Source of the DNA: Nocardiopsis ansamitocini
GTDB taxonomy: Bacteria; Actinomycetota; Actinomycetes; Streptosporangiales; Streptosporangiaceae
Direction: 5' to 3'
Assembly: GCF_030268225.1 (NCBI RefSeq)
Contig: NZ_BSQG01000002.1
Coordinates: forward strand, 124,001 to 188,000
DNA length: 64,000 nucleotides
Below the pieces are notes generated by a model. The model saw nothing but the letters and a program-made list of their open reading frames with translations. It was not told where the DNA came from and did not search any database. Position numbers and translations under genes: made by a program. Shown here in pieces: positions 27,001-34,418 of this stretch. Numbering within the stretch: position 1 is the stretch's first letter; each line of letters starts with the position of its first letter.

Positions 27001-27310
27001 TCCGCCGCGCCGGACAGGAGTTCCGGCTACGGAGCGGTGCGGGGTGCTCATTTCGGCAGGGCCGCGATGTCATGTCCTCCGGGAAGAGCGCGCGGGGGCC
27101 GAACCTGTGCCCTTCACACGATTCCCGCACCCGTTCGATGTCCGGCCTCCGCGTGTGCGGGGAATGGATGCTTCCCCCACGCAAAGGGATTGGTCCCCTG
27201 CCGACGATGGCGTGAGGGAAGCCCTGCCTGAACCGAGAACTTCAACGTGTATTCCCCGCCATCACCCGGACGTAGCACGGAGCAGCCGTAGCCAGCCGGA
27301 CAAAGCAAAG
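27001..27310. other. Intergenic, no gene seen
   Basis: A 310-bp chromosomal stretch between the MmyB-type gene and the left end of the integrative element. No protein-like frame or RNA recognised. Confidence 0.4.
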
Positions 27311-27346
27311 AGCCCGTTGGCCAGGTTTCCCCTGGTCAACGGGCTT
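27311..27346. terminator. Terminator of the original tRNA-Arg locus
   Basis: AGCCCGTTG at 27311-27319 pairs with CAACGGGCT at 27338-27346, extended by CCAGG/CCTGG inside, and is followed by TTTTCT. It lies 20 bp outside the left att copy, where the 3' flank of the tRNA gene would have been before insertion, so it was probably that tRNA's terminator. Confidence 0.7.
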
Positions 27347-27365
27347 TTCTTGCTGCTTGATCACT

Positions 27366-27403
27366 GTGCACTCGGAGGGACTCGAACCCCCAACCTTCTG
27401 ATC
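27366..27403. repeat. Left attachment site (displaced tRNA 3' fragment)
   Basis: The 38 bp are identical to 39308-39345. They hold the discriminator base, acceptor 3' strand, T arm and the 3' half of the anticodon stem of tRNA-Arg. After 27403 the sequence departs from the tRNA, so this is a displaced fragment and not a tRNA gene. Confidence 0.9.
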
Positions 27404-27965
27404 TCCCGATGCCCTTTGCCGGCCAGGTGCCCACTCGCATAAATGGCCTCTGAACTGGCGATTCTTCTCGGACGTTTCCCATGGTTCCCGGACGTCCCCC
27501 GTAGCCATGTGCAATGAATGTGCATCGGTCTGGGCGCCCGCCACGGGGCTTCGCCCAAGGTGAGCCGCGCCTTTCGACGGACCCGCGCCACCGCTTCCCC
27601 AGCCACAGCGTTCGGCAACCACGGTCTCGGGGCGTGTTGCTTGGTCGCGCTGGGGCCGTCACCACAGACAGTCAGCGTCGCGCGACCGAGTGACACGCGA
27701 TCCGAGCACGTCAGTGGCCATAGGTGGCCATTGGAAAAGAAATGCGTATCACTTTTGGTGATGTCGGGACGGATGTGCCGTTGGTGTGCTGTGATCCCGC
27801 TACTGGACCGCAGCACCTTCAGTAGCGGGGGTTGTGGCTCCGGACCGGGCGGTAGCCCGCAGACGGAGCCACAACCCCGTACTGCGACGGCGCGAAGCGC
27901 CGGAGCCTTGATCTCATAAAGCCGAAATCGGCAAAATAACTGGTGAATTGAAACGAGGTCTGCTT
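27404..27965. other. Left arm of the element, non-coding
   Basis: About 560 bp without a gene. It holds a GGACGTCCCC element (27490-27499) like the operators at 30254 and 33390, a putative integrase arm site (27508-27527), and two tandem perfect stem-loops: CCCGCTACTG/CAGTAGCGGG (27796-27829) and a 15-bp stem 27828-27842/27864-27878. GC content falls sharply after about 27930. Confidence 0.6.
27508..27527. repeat. Putative integrase/excisionase arm site, left
   Basis: TGTGCAATGAATGTGCATCG matches 18 of 20 bases with 39196-39215 in the same orientation. It lies 104 bp inside the left core. Each copy contains TGTGCA twice. Confidence 0.5.
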
Positions 27966-28874
27966 ATGGCAGAAAGGACAGTTCGGTTTTTTGAGATTCT
28001 TAACGCTAAGCGAGAGCGACTTCCTTCTCAGATTAAATTTGACGAACTCCGTTATTTGGTAGAAAATCTGCCGGAAAATAAAGCTTATGTAAAATTTAAT
28101 AAAATGGAAATTCTTGGTTCCGCATTCGATCCTGAAAATGTTGAAGAGCTTTTTGGTGGTGTTCCAATTATTTCATTGGATCGAATAACGAGGAATCCAA
28201 GGATGAGGATTGAGCGGCGGAGAAATTATCGCCCGCTAATCTTGGGCTCAGACGAGAATCTTGCAGAGCCGACTTTCTATTCTATATTTGATTCTAATGT
28301 TCTTGGGATGATGAGAAACAGTGGGTCGGCGCCGAGTGCTGCATCTTTTCGGGAGTATATGAATAAGATTCTTGGTCCAAATAACGAAATTGAAATTGCC
28401 CCGTTGGTAGATAAAAATTTCCTTCGAGCTCTTCGCAATGTAGATGTATTGACCCGTTTTGATGTAGAAGTCGGTCCGAATGTAGTTTCCGAAATTTTCG
28501 GACCGGCTCGAACGATTGAGTCTCAAATAAAGCAGCTGCGTAAGAATCTTGGCGCTGTTGGAATTCAGCTAGTAATCAAAATAGACCCTAAGGGTGATGC
28601 TCAAGGGGCAGAGATTATTCACTCAGAGATCGAAAAGCTTGCCGCATCTGGAGCTTTTACCTATACAGAGCGAGCTCAAATCGCCTACAGAGATGTCGAT
28701 TCTTTTAAGGCGAAAACTTTTGATTTTTTAAATGAATCGATAGCAACTTCTATCCAAGTTGACGTAAATGAAGAAACCGATCAGCCAAGAGAAAGTTCTG
28801 TCTCACAGTCTATGTATGCTGCTTATGAAGACCTTTTTGATGATATTAAGTTAGCGTTGCGCTCAGTCGGCTAA
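27966..28874 (+). CDS. Low-GC cargo protein, cytosolic, unknown function
   Basis: Protein of 302 residues from the ATG at 27966 (GAGG eight bases upstream; an in-frame TTG lies six codons earlier). No signal peptide or membrane segment. It opens MAERTVRFFEILNAKRERLP and has a mixed alpha/beta profile with an acidic C-terminal helix (MYAAYEDLFDDIKLAL). The start resembles DUF6731-type proteins, but I am not sure. Codons are AT-rich (frequent AAA, ATT, TTT, GAA), quite unlike the flanking element genes, which signals recent transfer. It is followed by a membrane protein gene 37 bp downstream, so the two form a module. Confidence 0.75.
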   Translation: MAERTVRFFEILNAKRERLPSQIKFDELRYLVENLPENKAYVKFNKMEILGSAFDPENVEELFGGVPIISLDRITRNPRMRIERRRNYRPLILGSDENLAEPTFYSIFDSNVLGMMRNSGSAPSAASFREYMNKILGPNNEIEIAPLVDKNFLRALRNVDVLTRFDVEVGPNVVSEIFGPARTIESQIKQLRKNLGAVGIQLVIKIDPKGDAQGAEIIHSEIEKLAASGAFTYTERAQIAYRDVDSFKAKTFDFLNESIATSIQVDVNEETDQPRESSVSQSMYAAYEDLFDDIKLALRSVG

Positions 28875-28911
28875 ACTCTAGTTGTCACTGGCACGACGTA
28901 AGGTTGCTGCT

Positions 28912-29478
28912 GTGAAGACGAAGATACTTGAACTATTTGAAAAAGTTCGAGGCTGGCTAGTCGACTGGTGGTGGTTGGATCCGCCCGTTGCAGCAATTCT
29001 CTCGTTTATCTGCTGGTACCTGATTCCTCTGCGTAGTCAGTGGGATGTCCTAGGTAATCTTGACCTCCCAGTAAGACAAGCAATTTACACGGATATAATT
29101 CAACTTTCTACGATATTTGCTGGTTTCGGCGCGGTCGCTTTTACTGTTTTTATTAGTTCAAGTAGTCCGACAAGCATGAAGCTTAAAAATGGAGACTTAG
29201 GGCCGCGGATAATTCGCCTTTGGATTGCAGCACTTTCTTTTCCTTGGATTAGTGCTTTTGTAATTATTCTTGCAAAAGCTACAGATTCGGGTGGTGTTGG
29301 ATCGACTAGCATTTCAAGATGGCTAGTTCTCGGTGCTGTTCTCGTTATTTTGTTTCAAATGGTGCGCACGCTGCGTGTTTTTTATCAGATTTCTACTTTG
29401 GAGATTACAGAACAGAAGCCAGCAAGAAAAACTGCCTCTAAAGGGATAGTAATTGATAAGAATGGGGCACACTTGTGA
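28912..29478 (+). CDS. Low-GC cargo protein, four-helix membrane protein
   Basis: Membrane protein of about 188 residues from the GTG at 28912 (AAGG eight bases upstream); an in-frame TTG at 28882 would add ten. Four hydrophobic segments can be seen: PPVAAILSFICWYLIP, IIQLSTIFAGFGAVAFTVF, IRLWIAALSFPWISAFVII and WLVLGAVLVILFQMV. A charged cytosolic tail follows. Family not recognised. It shares low GC and strand with the upstream cytosolic protein gene. Pairs of a soluble protein and a small multi-pass protein are common among phage-defence effectors, so that role is a guess worth testing. Confidence 0.7.
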   Translation: MKTKILELFEKVRGWLVDWWWLDPPVAAILSFICWYLIPLRSQWDVLGNLDLPVRQAIYTDIIQLSTIFAGFGAVAFTVFISSSSPTSMKLKNGDLGPRIIRLWIAALSFPWISAFVIILAKATDSGGVGSTSISRWLVLGAVLVILFQMVRTLRVFYQISTLEITEQKPARKTASKGIVIDKNGAHL

Positions 29479-29483
29479 ACAAG

Positions 29484-30212
29484 TTATCGAAATTTTTTAC
29501 TATTTTCCCAGACTAAATTAAAGCTCTTTGTGTAGGTGGAGTACATTTCTCTTTCTGTGCTCTTGCTGAATGGAATAACTGGGGCGTTGGATGCAGGGGC
29601 TCCATAAATGTGAGGATTGATCATGAGGCGCTGGTCTGACTGGTATATTGAGTTATAGAGAATTGTGTCGTGAGTTCGAATCTCAATTCCTTCGACCTTT
29701 TGTAGATGTTGAGATAAAATTAGAGCATTTTTTATTTTTGCTTGCATTGAATTTCCTATTTTTTCTTCGTCTCCTCGATTCTTGACGTGAAAACTTCCAG
29801 GACTTCCGAGTGCAATTTTTACTGTCACTCCAGATTGCGCTTTTCTTATAAAAGTTTGCAAAATTTCCGGATCGTCAAACAGGAAAAAGCTGCTGTAGGC
29901 GAGTATCCCAATTTGGTCTTTTGCGGATTTAAAAAAATTGAGCCAAACTTGATGGGGGATAGTCCATCGGTGTGGATAAATATGCTCTGATTCTGTTGAA
30001 TCAGAGTGTTTTAAATCAGTTTTTTTATTTTCTGGCCATAGTTCGGCTCTTGAAGCCCCTGTGAGTTCGGCAACCGCCAACTGGTGCCGAGGGTAGGGCC
30101 GTTGGCCAAACAGCCAGCGACGCACGGTCTTCGGATTCACTCCGAGACGGGTGGCGACTTCGGCGTCTGTCAGGTGCGTGTTGGCAAGTGCCTGTCGCAG
30201 GGCCTCGTTCAC
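29484..30212 (-). CDS. HTH regulator with DUF5919-like domain, mosaic in base composition
   Basis: Protein of 242 residues from the GTG at 30212, which has GGAGG eight bases upstream; longer in-frame openings are poorly composed. The N-terminal helix-turn-helix is LTDAEVATRLGVNPKTVRRWLFG. After the shared hinge ELWPE comes a DUF5919/PLD-like domain (IGILAYSSFFLFDD, GVTVKIALGSPGS, RTHDTILYNSIYQSDQRLM, HIYGAPASNAPV). It is a paralogue of the gene at 32607. The first 58 codons are GC-rich while the rest (29484 to about 30037) is as AT-rich as the two cargo genes, to which it is convergent with only 5 bp between. The gene therefore looks like a domain swap. Confidence 0.85.
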   Translation of the reverse strand: MNEALRQALANTHLTDAEVATRLGVNPKTVRRWLFGQRPYPRHQLAVAELTGASRAELWPENKKTDLKHSDSTESEHIYPHRWTIPHQVWLNFFKSAKDQIGILAYSSFFLFDDPEILQTFIRKAQSGVTVKIALGSPGSFHVKNRGDEEKIGNSMQAKIKNALILSQHLQKVEGIEIRTHDTILYNSIYQSDQRLMINPHIYGAPASNAPVIPFSKSTEREMYSTYTKSFNLVWENSKKFR

Positions 30213-30253
30213 GTGGGTGACCTCCGTGGCGCGGGGGCTCCGACGATAACAGA

Positions 30254-30283
30254 AGACGTCCCTAGACGTCCCTGAAGATGTCC
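30254..30283. promoter_or_regulatory. AGACGTCCCT repeats, candidate operator of the mosaic regulator
   Basis: Two perfect tandem copies of AGACGTCCCT (30254-30263 and 30264-30273) and a weaker AAGATGTCC (30275-30283) lie 42 bp upstream of the regulator start. The same core lies 46 bp upstream of the paralogue at 33344 and in the left arm of the element. Confidence 0.6.
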
Positions 30284-30401
30284 GATACGGGGTACACATG
30301 TCCGCCTGATCAGGCGAGGGTTTCCGCAGATGAGAAGACCCCCGCAAGTGTCGTAAGCACTCCGGGGGCGCGGTCCCACCTTGATCGAGAGCAGGCGGAA
30401 C

Positions 30402-30650
30402 ATGCGGAACCCTATCGGGCGACCCCAGATCGGACACCCCTGGAAGAGTTCGGCCGCGCGTGCGCGGCCATACGTGCCGCTTCCCTTCACCCCTGAGCCT
30501 CGGGCCTACCCGGTGCTGCCCAAAGCGGCCTTGGTCCGCCCCTACGTGTTGGACAGTGAGCGGCGTCGCTGGCGGGAGTGCGCGGATCGGACACGGCTGG
30601 GTCTTGCGGTGCTCCTGGATATGGCTCGGCCGTTGGAGTTGGCCCTATGA
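30402..30650 (+). CDS. Small AICE protein, unknown function
   Basis: A frame of 82 residues opening MRNPIGRPQIGHPW and ending CADRTRLGLAVLLDMARPLELAL. The Leu/Arg-rich end is a style I associate with small conserved AICE genes near the regulatory region. It overlaps the next gene by ATGA, a sign of coupled translation. The start is uncertain (a TTG seven codons earlier is in frame). Confidence 0.5.
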   Translation: MRNPIGRPQIGHPWKSSAARARPYVPLPFTPEPRAYPVLPKAALVRPYVLDSERRRWRECADRTRLGLAVLLDMARPLELAL

Positions 30651-30919
30651 GCGAGGAACAGGACCCGACGTTGCGGCTGCTCCGGGTGACGTACGGGGAT
30701 CGGTGGTTCATTCGCCGTACCGAGCGGCTGTGGATCGCGAGCACACGCGACAGGGACAGCGAACACGCGCCGACCCTGATCGAGACCGATGTCGAGAAGT
30801 TCGTCGCGCAGCTGGAAGACCCGCCGGCCCGCGTGGGTCAGTTCCTTCTCTCCGAGAACGGCATCCACTTCACCGGCAAACAGCCGCCCGGCTCCACTGG
30901 CCCTCGGCCGTTGGCCTGA
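30647..30919 (+). CDS. Small AICE protein, unknown function
   Basis: A protein of 90 residues (MSEEQDPTLRLLRVTYGDRW...). It has alternating strand-like segments (LRVTYGDRWFIRR, LWIASTRDRDSE) and an acidic helix (TLIETDVEKFVAQLED). It begins inside the stop of the previous frame (ATGA). No family recognised. It lies just ahead of the GntR operator and gene. Confidence 0.6.
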   Translation: MSEEQDPTLRLLRVTYGDRWFIRRTERLWIASTRDRDSEHAPTLIETDVEKFVAQLEDPPARVGQFLLSENGIHFTGKQPPGSTGPRPLA

Positions 30920-31010
30920 GCAGACCGCCGCGCGGTCGATGGCGTTCTCCTTCCCCTGCCACGGCCGCGCGGCCTTCTCGATTACACGAGATCAAGGCCG
31001 GAACGGAAAA

Positions 31011-31049
31011 TAGACACACTGTCTAAGATCATTGTGCAGCGCTGCACAA
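31011..31049. promoter_or_regulatory. Two palindromes, candidate operator of the twin-HTH GntR regulator
   Basis: TAGACA-CAC-TGTCTA (31011-31025) and the perfect 18-bp palindrome TTGTGCAGCGCTGCACAA (31032-31049) lie 23 bp upstream of the GntR start. Two operator types for a protein with two DNA-binding domains is a natural fit, though unproven. Confidence 0.6.
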
Positions 31050-31071
31050 GTGACATCGGAGGGACAACCAG

Positions 31072-31551
31072 GTGAGCCCACGCTCGACCCCGTGGGGGAC
31101 CTACGCGCAGATCGCGGACGCGCTGCGCACGCGCATCACCGATGGCGACCTTGCCCCTGGCTCACCCCTGCCCTCCGAAGCGGCCCTTGGACAGGAGTTC
31201 GGGGTCTCGCGCACCACGATCCGCCGGGCGCTGGCCTCCTTGGAATCAGAGAAGCTGATCCGGCCCCTTCCCGGAACCGGGCGGGTGGTGTGCGACCCCG
31301 ACGGCCAAGAGGACGGCTCGACGCAACAGCCCCAATACCGCAGGATCGCCACCGACCTACGCGCCCAGATCACTGATGGCGTGCTCGCTCCCGGTGCCGC
31401 TCTACCCAGTGAAGCGGCCATCGTCCAGACCTACCAAGTGTCGCGGGGAACCGCTCGCCAAGCGCTCTCGGACCTGGAAGGGGCGGGGCTGATCCGCTCG
31501 GTCCACGGTAAGGGCAGGTTCGTTCGCGGGCCTGAAAACCCTTCGCGCTAG
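31072..31551 (+). CDS. GntR-type regulator made of two winged-helix domains
   Basis: A protein of 159 residues consisting only of two GntR winged-helix domains in tandem: residues about 8-75 (AQIADALRTRITDGDLAPGSPLPSE, VSRTTIRRALASLE) and about 86-152 (YRRIATDLRAQITDGVLAPGAALPSE, VSRGTARQALSDLE). There is no effector domain. GTG start with GGAGGG eight bases upstream. Regulators of this kind control transfer or excision functions in AICEs and Streptomyces plasmids (KorSA/TraR-like role). It is followed 9 bp later by the HD-domain gene. Confidence 0.9.
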   Translation: MSPRSTPWGTYAQIADALRTRITDGDLAPGSPLPSEAALGQEFGVSRTTIRRALASLESEKLIRPLPGTGRVVCDPDGQEDGSTQQPQYRRIATDLRAQITDGVLAPGAALPSEAAIVQTYQVSRGTARQALSDLEGAGLIRSVHGKGRFVRGPENPSR

Positions 31552-31560
31552 CCTGGACAT

Positions 31561-32112
31561 GTGGGACATGTTCAGTGGGCGCGCGACCTTGCTCGGCGGC
31601 TCCTCCAAGAGCCGCTTCCCCGACGATGGGCACACACCCAAGGGGTGGCGGAGCAAGCCCAGACGTTGGCCGGTGTGCTCGGTGACGATGCCGACCTGGT
31701 GACGGCCTCGGCCTGGCTGCACGACATCGGGTATTCACCCGCCCTGGCCCACACGGGTTTTCACCCCTTGGACGGTGCCCGCTACCTGTACGGTGTCGAG
31801 AACGCCGACGAGCAACTGTGCTCGCTGGTGGCCCACCACTCCGGCGCACTCGTGGAAGCCGAAGAACGGGGGATGCGCGGCGACCTGGCGGGCGAGTTCG
31901 ACCTACCGCGCGCGGAGTTGCTGGAAGCGCTGACCTACTCCGACATGACCACCGGCCCCGACGGCACACACCTGCCTGTTGAACAGCGCCTTTCCGAAAT
32001 CCTGGTGCGCTATGAGCCGGGCGACATCGTGCACCGCTCCATCACCCGGTCCTCACCCGACCTGATCAAGGCCGTGCGCTCGATCGAGGACCGTCTCACC
32101 GACGCGCGTTGA
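31561..32112 (+). CDS. HD-domain phosphohydrolase-like protein
   Basis: A protein of 183 residues with the HD metal motif: His near residue 25 (RWAHTQGVAEQA), HD in ASAWLHDIGYSPALAH near 58 and a further HH in LVAHHSGALVEAE. This indicates metal-dependent phosphohydrolase activity on a nucleotide or similar compound. GTG start directly after the GntR gene; no strong ribosome site. HD genes are regular companions of the Nudix/XRE genes in AICEs. The role there is not established. Confidence 0.85.
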   Translation: MGHVQWARDLARRLLQEPLPRRWAHTQGVAEQAQTLAGVLGDDADLVTASAWLHDIGYSPALAHTGFHPLDGARYLYGVENADEQLCSLVAHHSGALVEAEERGMRGDLAGEFDLPRAELLEALTYSDMTTGPDGTHLPVEQRLSEILVRYEPGDIVHRSITRSSPDLIKAVRSIEDRLTDAR

Positions 32113-32116
32113 TTGG

Positions 32117-32593
32117 TCAGCCGATGTAGGGCGCGGGGCCGCCGTCGAGGTGGTGGCTGATGCGTAGGCGCATGGACCGGTCCATCCCGCAGTCGGCCAA
32201 CTCGGTTTTGGGGACCCATCGGACTTCGCGTGACTCGTCGCTGGTGGTGGGCTCGCCCGAGACCGGGCGGGCGAGAAGCACGATGGAGAACTCCTGTCGG
32301 GCCTCGCCGTCGCTGGTGTAGAGGATGACGTGCTTGGGGTCGCTGTAGATCCCCGATATCCCGGTGATCGCGCATTCGATCCCGGTCTCTTCCAACGTCT
32401 CTCGGATCGCGGCCTCGGGCACGGACTCGCCCAGGTCGATCGCGCCCCCGGGCACCGCCCAGTTGTCGTTGTCGCTGCGGCGGATCATCAAGATCTCGCC
32501 GCGGTCGTTGGCGACGATCACGTTCACCGAGGGAACGAGACTGTTGGCGGCCGGGGCCTGGGGGTCGTCGTAGTAGTCGATCCGCCGTGCCAT
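32117..32593 (-). CDS. Nudix hydrolase (Pif-like position)
   Basis: A protein of 158 residues with a full Nudix box: GGAIDLGESVPEAAIRETLEETG, that is G-x5-E-x7-RE-x2-EE-x-G, at about residues 48-70. Flanking strands fit the fold (VNVIVANDRGEILMIRRS, REVRWVPKTEL). It hydrolyses a nucleoside diphosphate linked to another moiety. The gene is 13 bp downstream of an HTH-DUF5919 gene, so the two are cotranscribed. The pSAM2 transfer-immunity factor Pif carries a Nudix motif, so this gene may block redundant entry of a like element. That is inference from position. Confidence 0.9.
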   Translation of the reverse strand: MARRIDYYDDPQAPAANSLVPSVNVIVANDRGEILMIRRSDNDNWAVPGGAIDLGESVPEAAIRETLEETGIECAITGISGIYSDPKHVILYTSDGEARQEFSIVLLARPVSGEPTTSDESREVRWVPKTELADCGMDRSMRLRISHHLDGGPAPYIG

Positions 32594-32606
32594 CAGGGGC
32601 CTCTCC

Positions 32607-33344
32607 TCAGTCCAGGGGTGCGGCTTCGTCCCACACCCGCTCGAAGCTCTCGGTGTAGGTGGTGACCATCGTCCCGCCGGCCACCTTGCGCAGGTTGAAG
32701 ACCGGGGCGTTGGCCGCCGGTGCGCCGTAGACGTGCGTGTTGACCAGCAACTGGTCGTCGCCCCGGTAGATGGAGTTGTACAGGACCGTTCCGTGAAGGC
32801 GGAACTCCACGCCCTGCACCGCGCGGAGCGACTTGTAGAGCACGATGACGTTGCGGATCTTGGCGGCCATCGCGTCGTCGATGCCTTCGTCGATACCGCG
32901 CTGGGCCACCGCCGGGCTGTCGGGATCGCCCAACAGGATGCGCACCCGCACCCCCGCCCCGGCCTTCTCGGCCAGCAACCGGGCCACGCTGGCGTCCTCG
33001 GCCAGGAAGAACCCGCTGTAGACGAGGATTCCGATCTCACGCTCGGCGGAGGAGAAAAGCCGCTTCCACTCGTCCCGGGGCACACTCCACCGGTTGGGGT
33101 AGAGGGCGACGATCTCGCTCTCGGACGCGGCCGTGCTCTGCTCCCGCGTCAACGCCTCGGGCCACAGATACGTCTCGTCCACCCCCAGACGCGCGGCGAC
33201 CGAATAGCGGTGGCGGCGGTAGGGCGTGCGGCCGAGACTGATCCACCGCTCGACGCTCTTGGTGTCCACGCCGATGGACTCGGCGAGGCTGGCCGGTGTC
33301 AGTCCCCGTTCGAGTAGGGCGGCGCGCAGCCTCTCGTTTGGCAT
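32607..33344 (-). CDS. HTH regulator with DUF5919-like (PLD-like) domain
   Basis: A protein of 245 residues. The helix-turn-helix LTPASLAESIGVDTKSVERWIS is followed by the hinge YLWPEAL and a domain with IGILVYSGFFLAED, GVRVRILLGDPDSPAV, RLHGTVLYNSIYRGDDQLL and HVYGAPAANAPV. The latter resembles a phospholipase D-like fold with a degenerate HKD motif (His kept, Lys lost), so it probably senses rather than cleaves. Homogeneous high GC, unlike its mosaic paralogue at 29484. It leads the Nudix gene. Confidence 0.88.
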   Translation of the reverse strand: MPNERLRAALLERGLTPASLAESIGVDTKSVERWISLGRTPYRRHRYSVAARLGVDETYLWPEALTREQSTAASESEIVALYPNRWSVPRDEWKRLFSSAEREIGILVYSGFFLAEDASVARLLAEKAGAGVRVRILLGDPDSPAVAQRGIDEGIDDAMAAKIRNVIVLYKSLRAVQGVEFRLHGTVLYNSIYRGDDQLLVNTHVYGAPAANAPVFNLRKVAGGTMVTTYTESFERVWDEAAPLD

Positions 33345-33389
33345 GAACTCCGTGTTCGCAGGACTTCTAAGGACGCGCTCACATTATCG

Positions 33390-33408
33390 AGACGTCCCGA
33401 ACACGTCC
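33390..33408. promoter_or_regulatory. GACGTCC repeats, candidate operator of the Nudix-linked regulator
   Basis: AGACGTCCCG followed by AACACGTCC lies 46 bp upstream of the start at 33344. It matches the tandem element upstream of the mosaic paralogue in sequence and distance. Confidence 0.55.
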
Positions 33409-33546
33409 AGCCATGTAGTGATCGCGTCCCGTCCTCATGGCCGATGCTCTAAGTGTCCGAAGAACCCAAGACTCCCACCTCCGGCAGGAGGACCGGAACA
33501 GGGTTCACCGACCCAGCGCTGAGGGGTAACCACTGACACCACAGTT

Positions 33547-33569
33547 CGATACATGCTATACATGTGTCG
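33547..33569. promoter_or_regulatory. Inverted repeat upstream of the Pra-like gene
   Basis: CGATACATG-5-CATGTGTCG (one mismatched pair per arm) lies 77 bp upstream of the Pra-like start at 33647, in the promoter of the replication/transfer/integration operon. It is a likely repressor site. Confidence 0.45.
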
Positions 33570-33646
33570 ATGTTTGCGTGGTGGAGCTCAACGCGGGTGC
33601 CGCGTGCCATCCCGACCAGGAAACAGACGAGAAGGAGTGCTGACTG

Positions 33647-34057
33647 ATGGCGATTCAGGGTGCGTTGCCGGTGGAGTTCGGTGTGGTCTTCCCCAACGGT
33701 GCGTTTGCCCTCGGGGTGGAGGCGATCACCGACTTCGAGACCAAGAAGCCCCAGACCGACAAGGACAACGGGTTGCCGTTGTGGGCGGTGGATGTGATCG
33801 ACGCCGATCCCAACGCGCGGGGCAAAGCCAAGAGTGTGAAGGTCAAGGTCGCCGCCGAGCACTGCCCGACCCTGCCTGATGAGGTCCCGGGGTTGCCTTT
33901 CCGGCCGGTGGAGTTCGAGGCGATGGCGGTCATGCCCTACGTCGATGATTCCGGGCGTCGTCCCCGGGTGGCCTACTCCCTGCGTGCTCGTGGGGTGAAA
34001 ACCCCCGGCACCTCGGGTAACCGCCGCTCCCCGGCTCCGGTGAAGGACGCCGCGTAA
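33647..34057 (+). CDS. Pra-like activator of AICE replication and excision
   Basis: A protein of 136 residues opening MAIQGALPVEFGVVFPNGAF. It is one of the conserved AICE proteins annotated as plasmid replication, integration and excision activator, by comparison with what I remember of that family (PVWVVEV-like segment here PLWAVDVIDADP, then PFRPVEFEAMAVMPYV). It contains mainly strands. GAAGGAG lies about ten bases before the ATG. It is first gene of the core operon with FtsK/TraB, RepSA, Xis and Int downstream, and in pSAM2 Pra switches that set on. Confidence 0.65.
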   Translation: MAIQGALPVEFGVVFPNGAFALGVEAITDFETKKPQTDKDNGLPLWAVDVIDADPNARGKAKSVKVKVAAEHCPTLPDEVPGLPFRPVEFEAMAVMPYVDDSGRRPRVAYSLRARGVKTPGTSGNRRSPAPVKDAA

Positions 34058-34169
34058 GCCCCCGTACACGCGAGTGGGGCGGTCTGATGCGCCAACACCA
34101 GACCGCCCCTCACAACCCCTCGTCGAACCGGCTTCCCAACCGAACAACAAGAAGAGGTGCCTACAGGCT

Positions 34170-34418
34170 ATGACGTCCCCCCAACACCCGCGCCCAGTGA
34201 CCGCCCGTGACATCGCCGCGTTCCTGGCCGAGGTGCAGACCCGCGCTATGCGAACCGACCTCACCCCCACCGAGAACCTGGCGTTCTTCCAACGCAAGGC
34301 CGACCTGATGGACCGCATCGCCCACGAGTCACCCGACCCCGACGCGCTGCGCGTAGCGGCCAACGCACGCGCCCAACTGACCGCCGCCCGTGCCCAGGTC
34401 AACGGGGAGGGGTTCTGA
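34170..34418 (+). CDS. Small helical AICE protein
   Basis: A protein of 82 residues, all helical (DIAAFLAEVQTRAMRTDLTPTENLAFFQRKADLMDRIAHE, quoted in part by its first and last motifs DIAAFLAEVQ and KADLMDRIAHE). It ends overlapping the ATG of the translocase gene (TGATG), so the two are coupled. Small genes of this type regularly precede the AICE translocase. Function unknown. Confidence 0.7.
   Translation: MTSPQHPRPVTARDIAAFLAEVQTRAMRTDLTPTENLAFFQRKADLMDRIAHESPDPDALRVAANARAQLTAARAQVNGEGF

Noticed and set aside
27366-27403. tRNA-Arg-like sequence
   Set aside because: Only the 3' 38 bases; no 5' half. It is the displaced att copy, not a tRNA gene.
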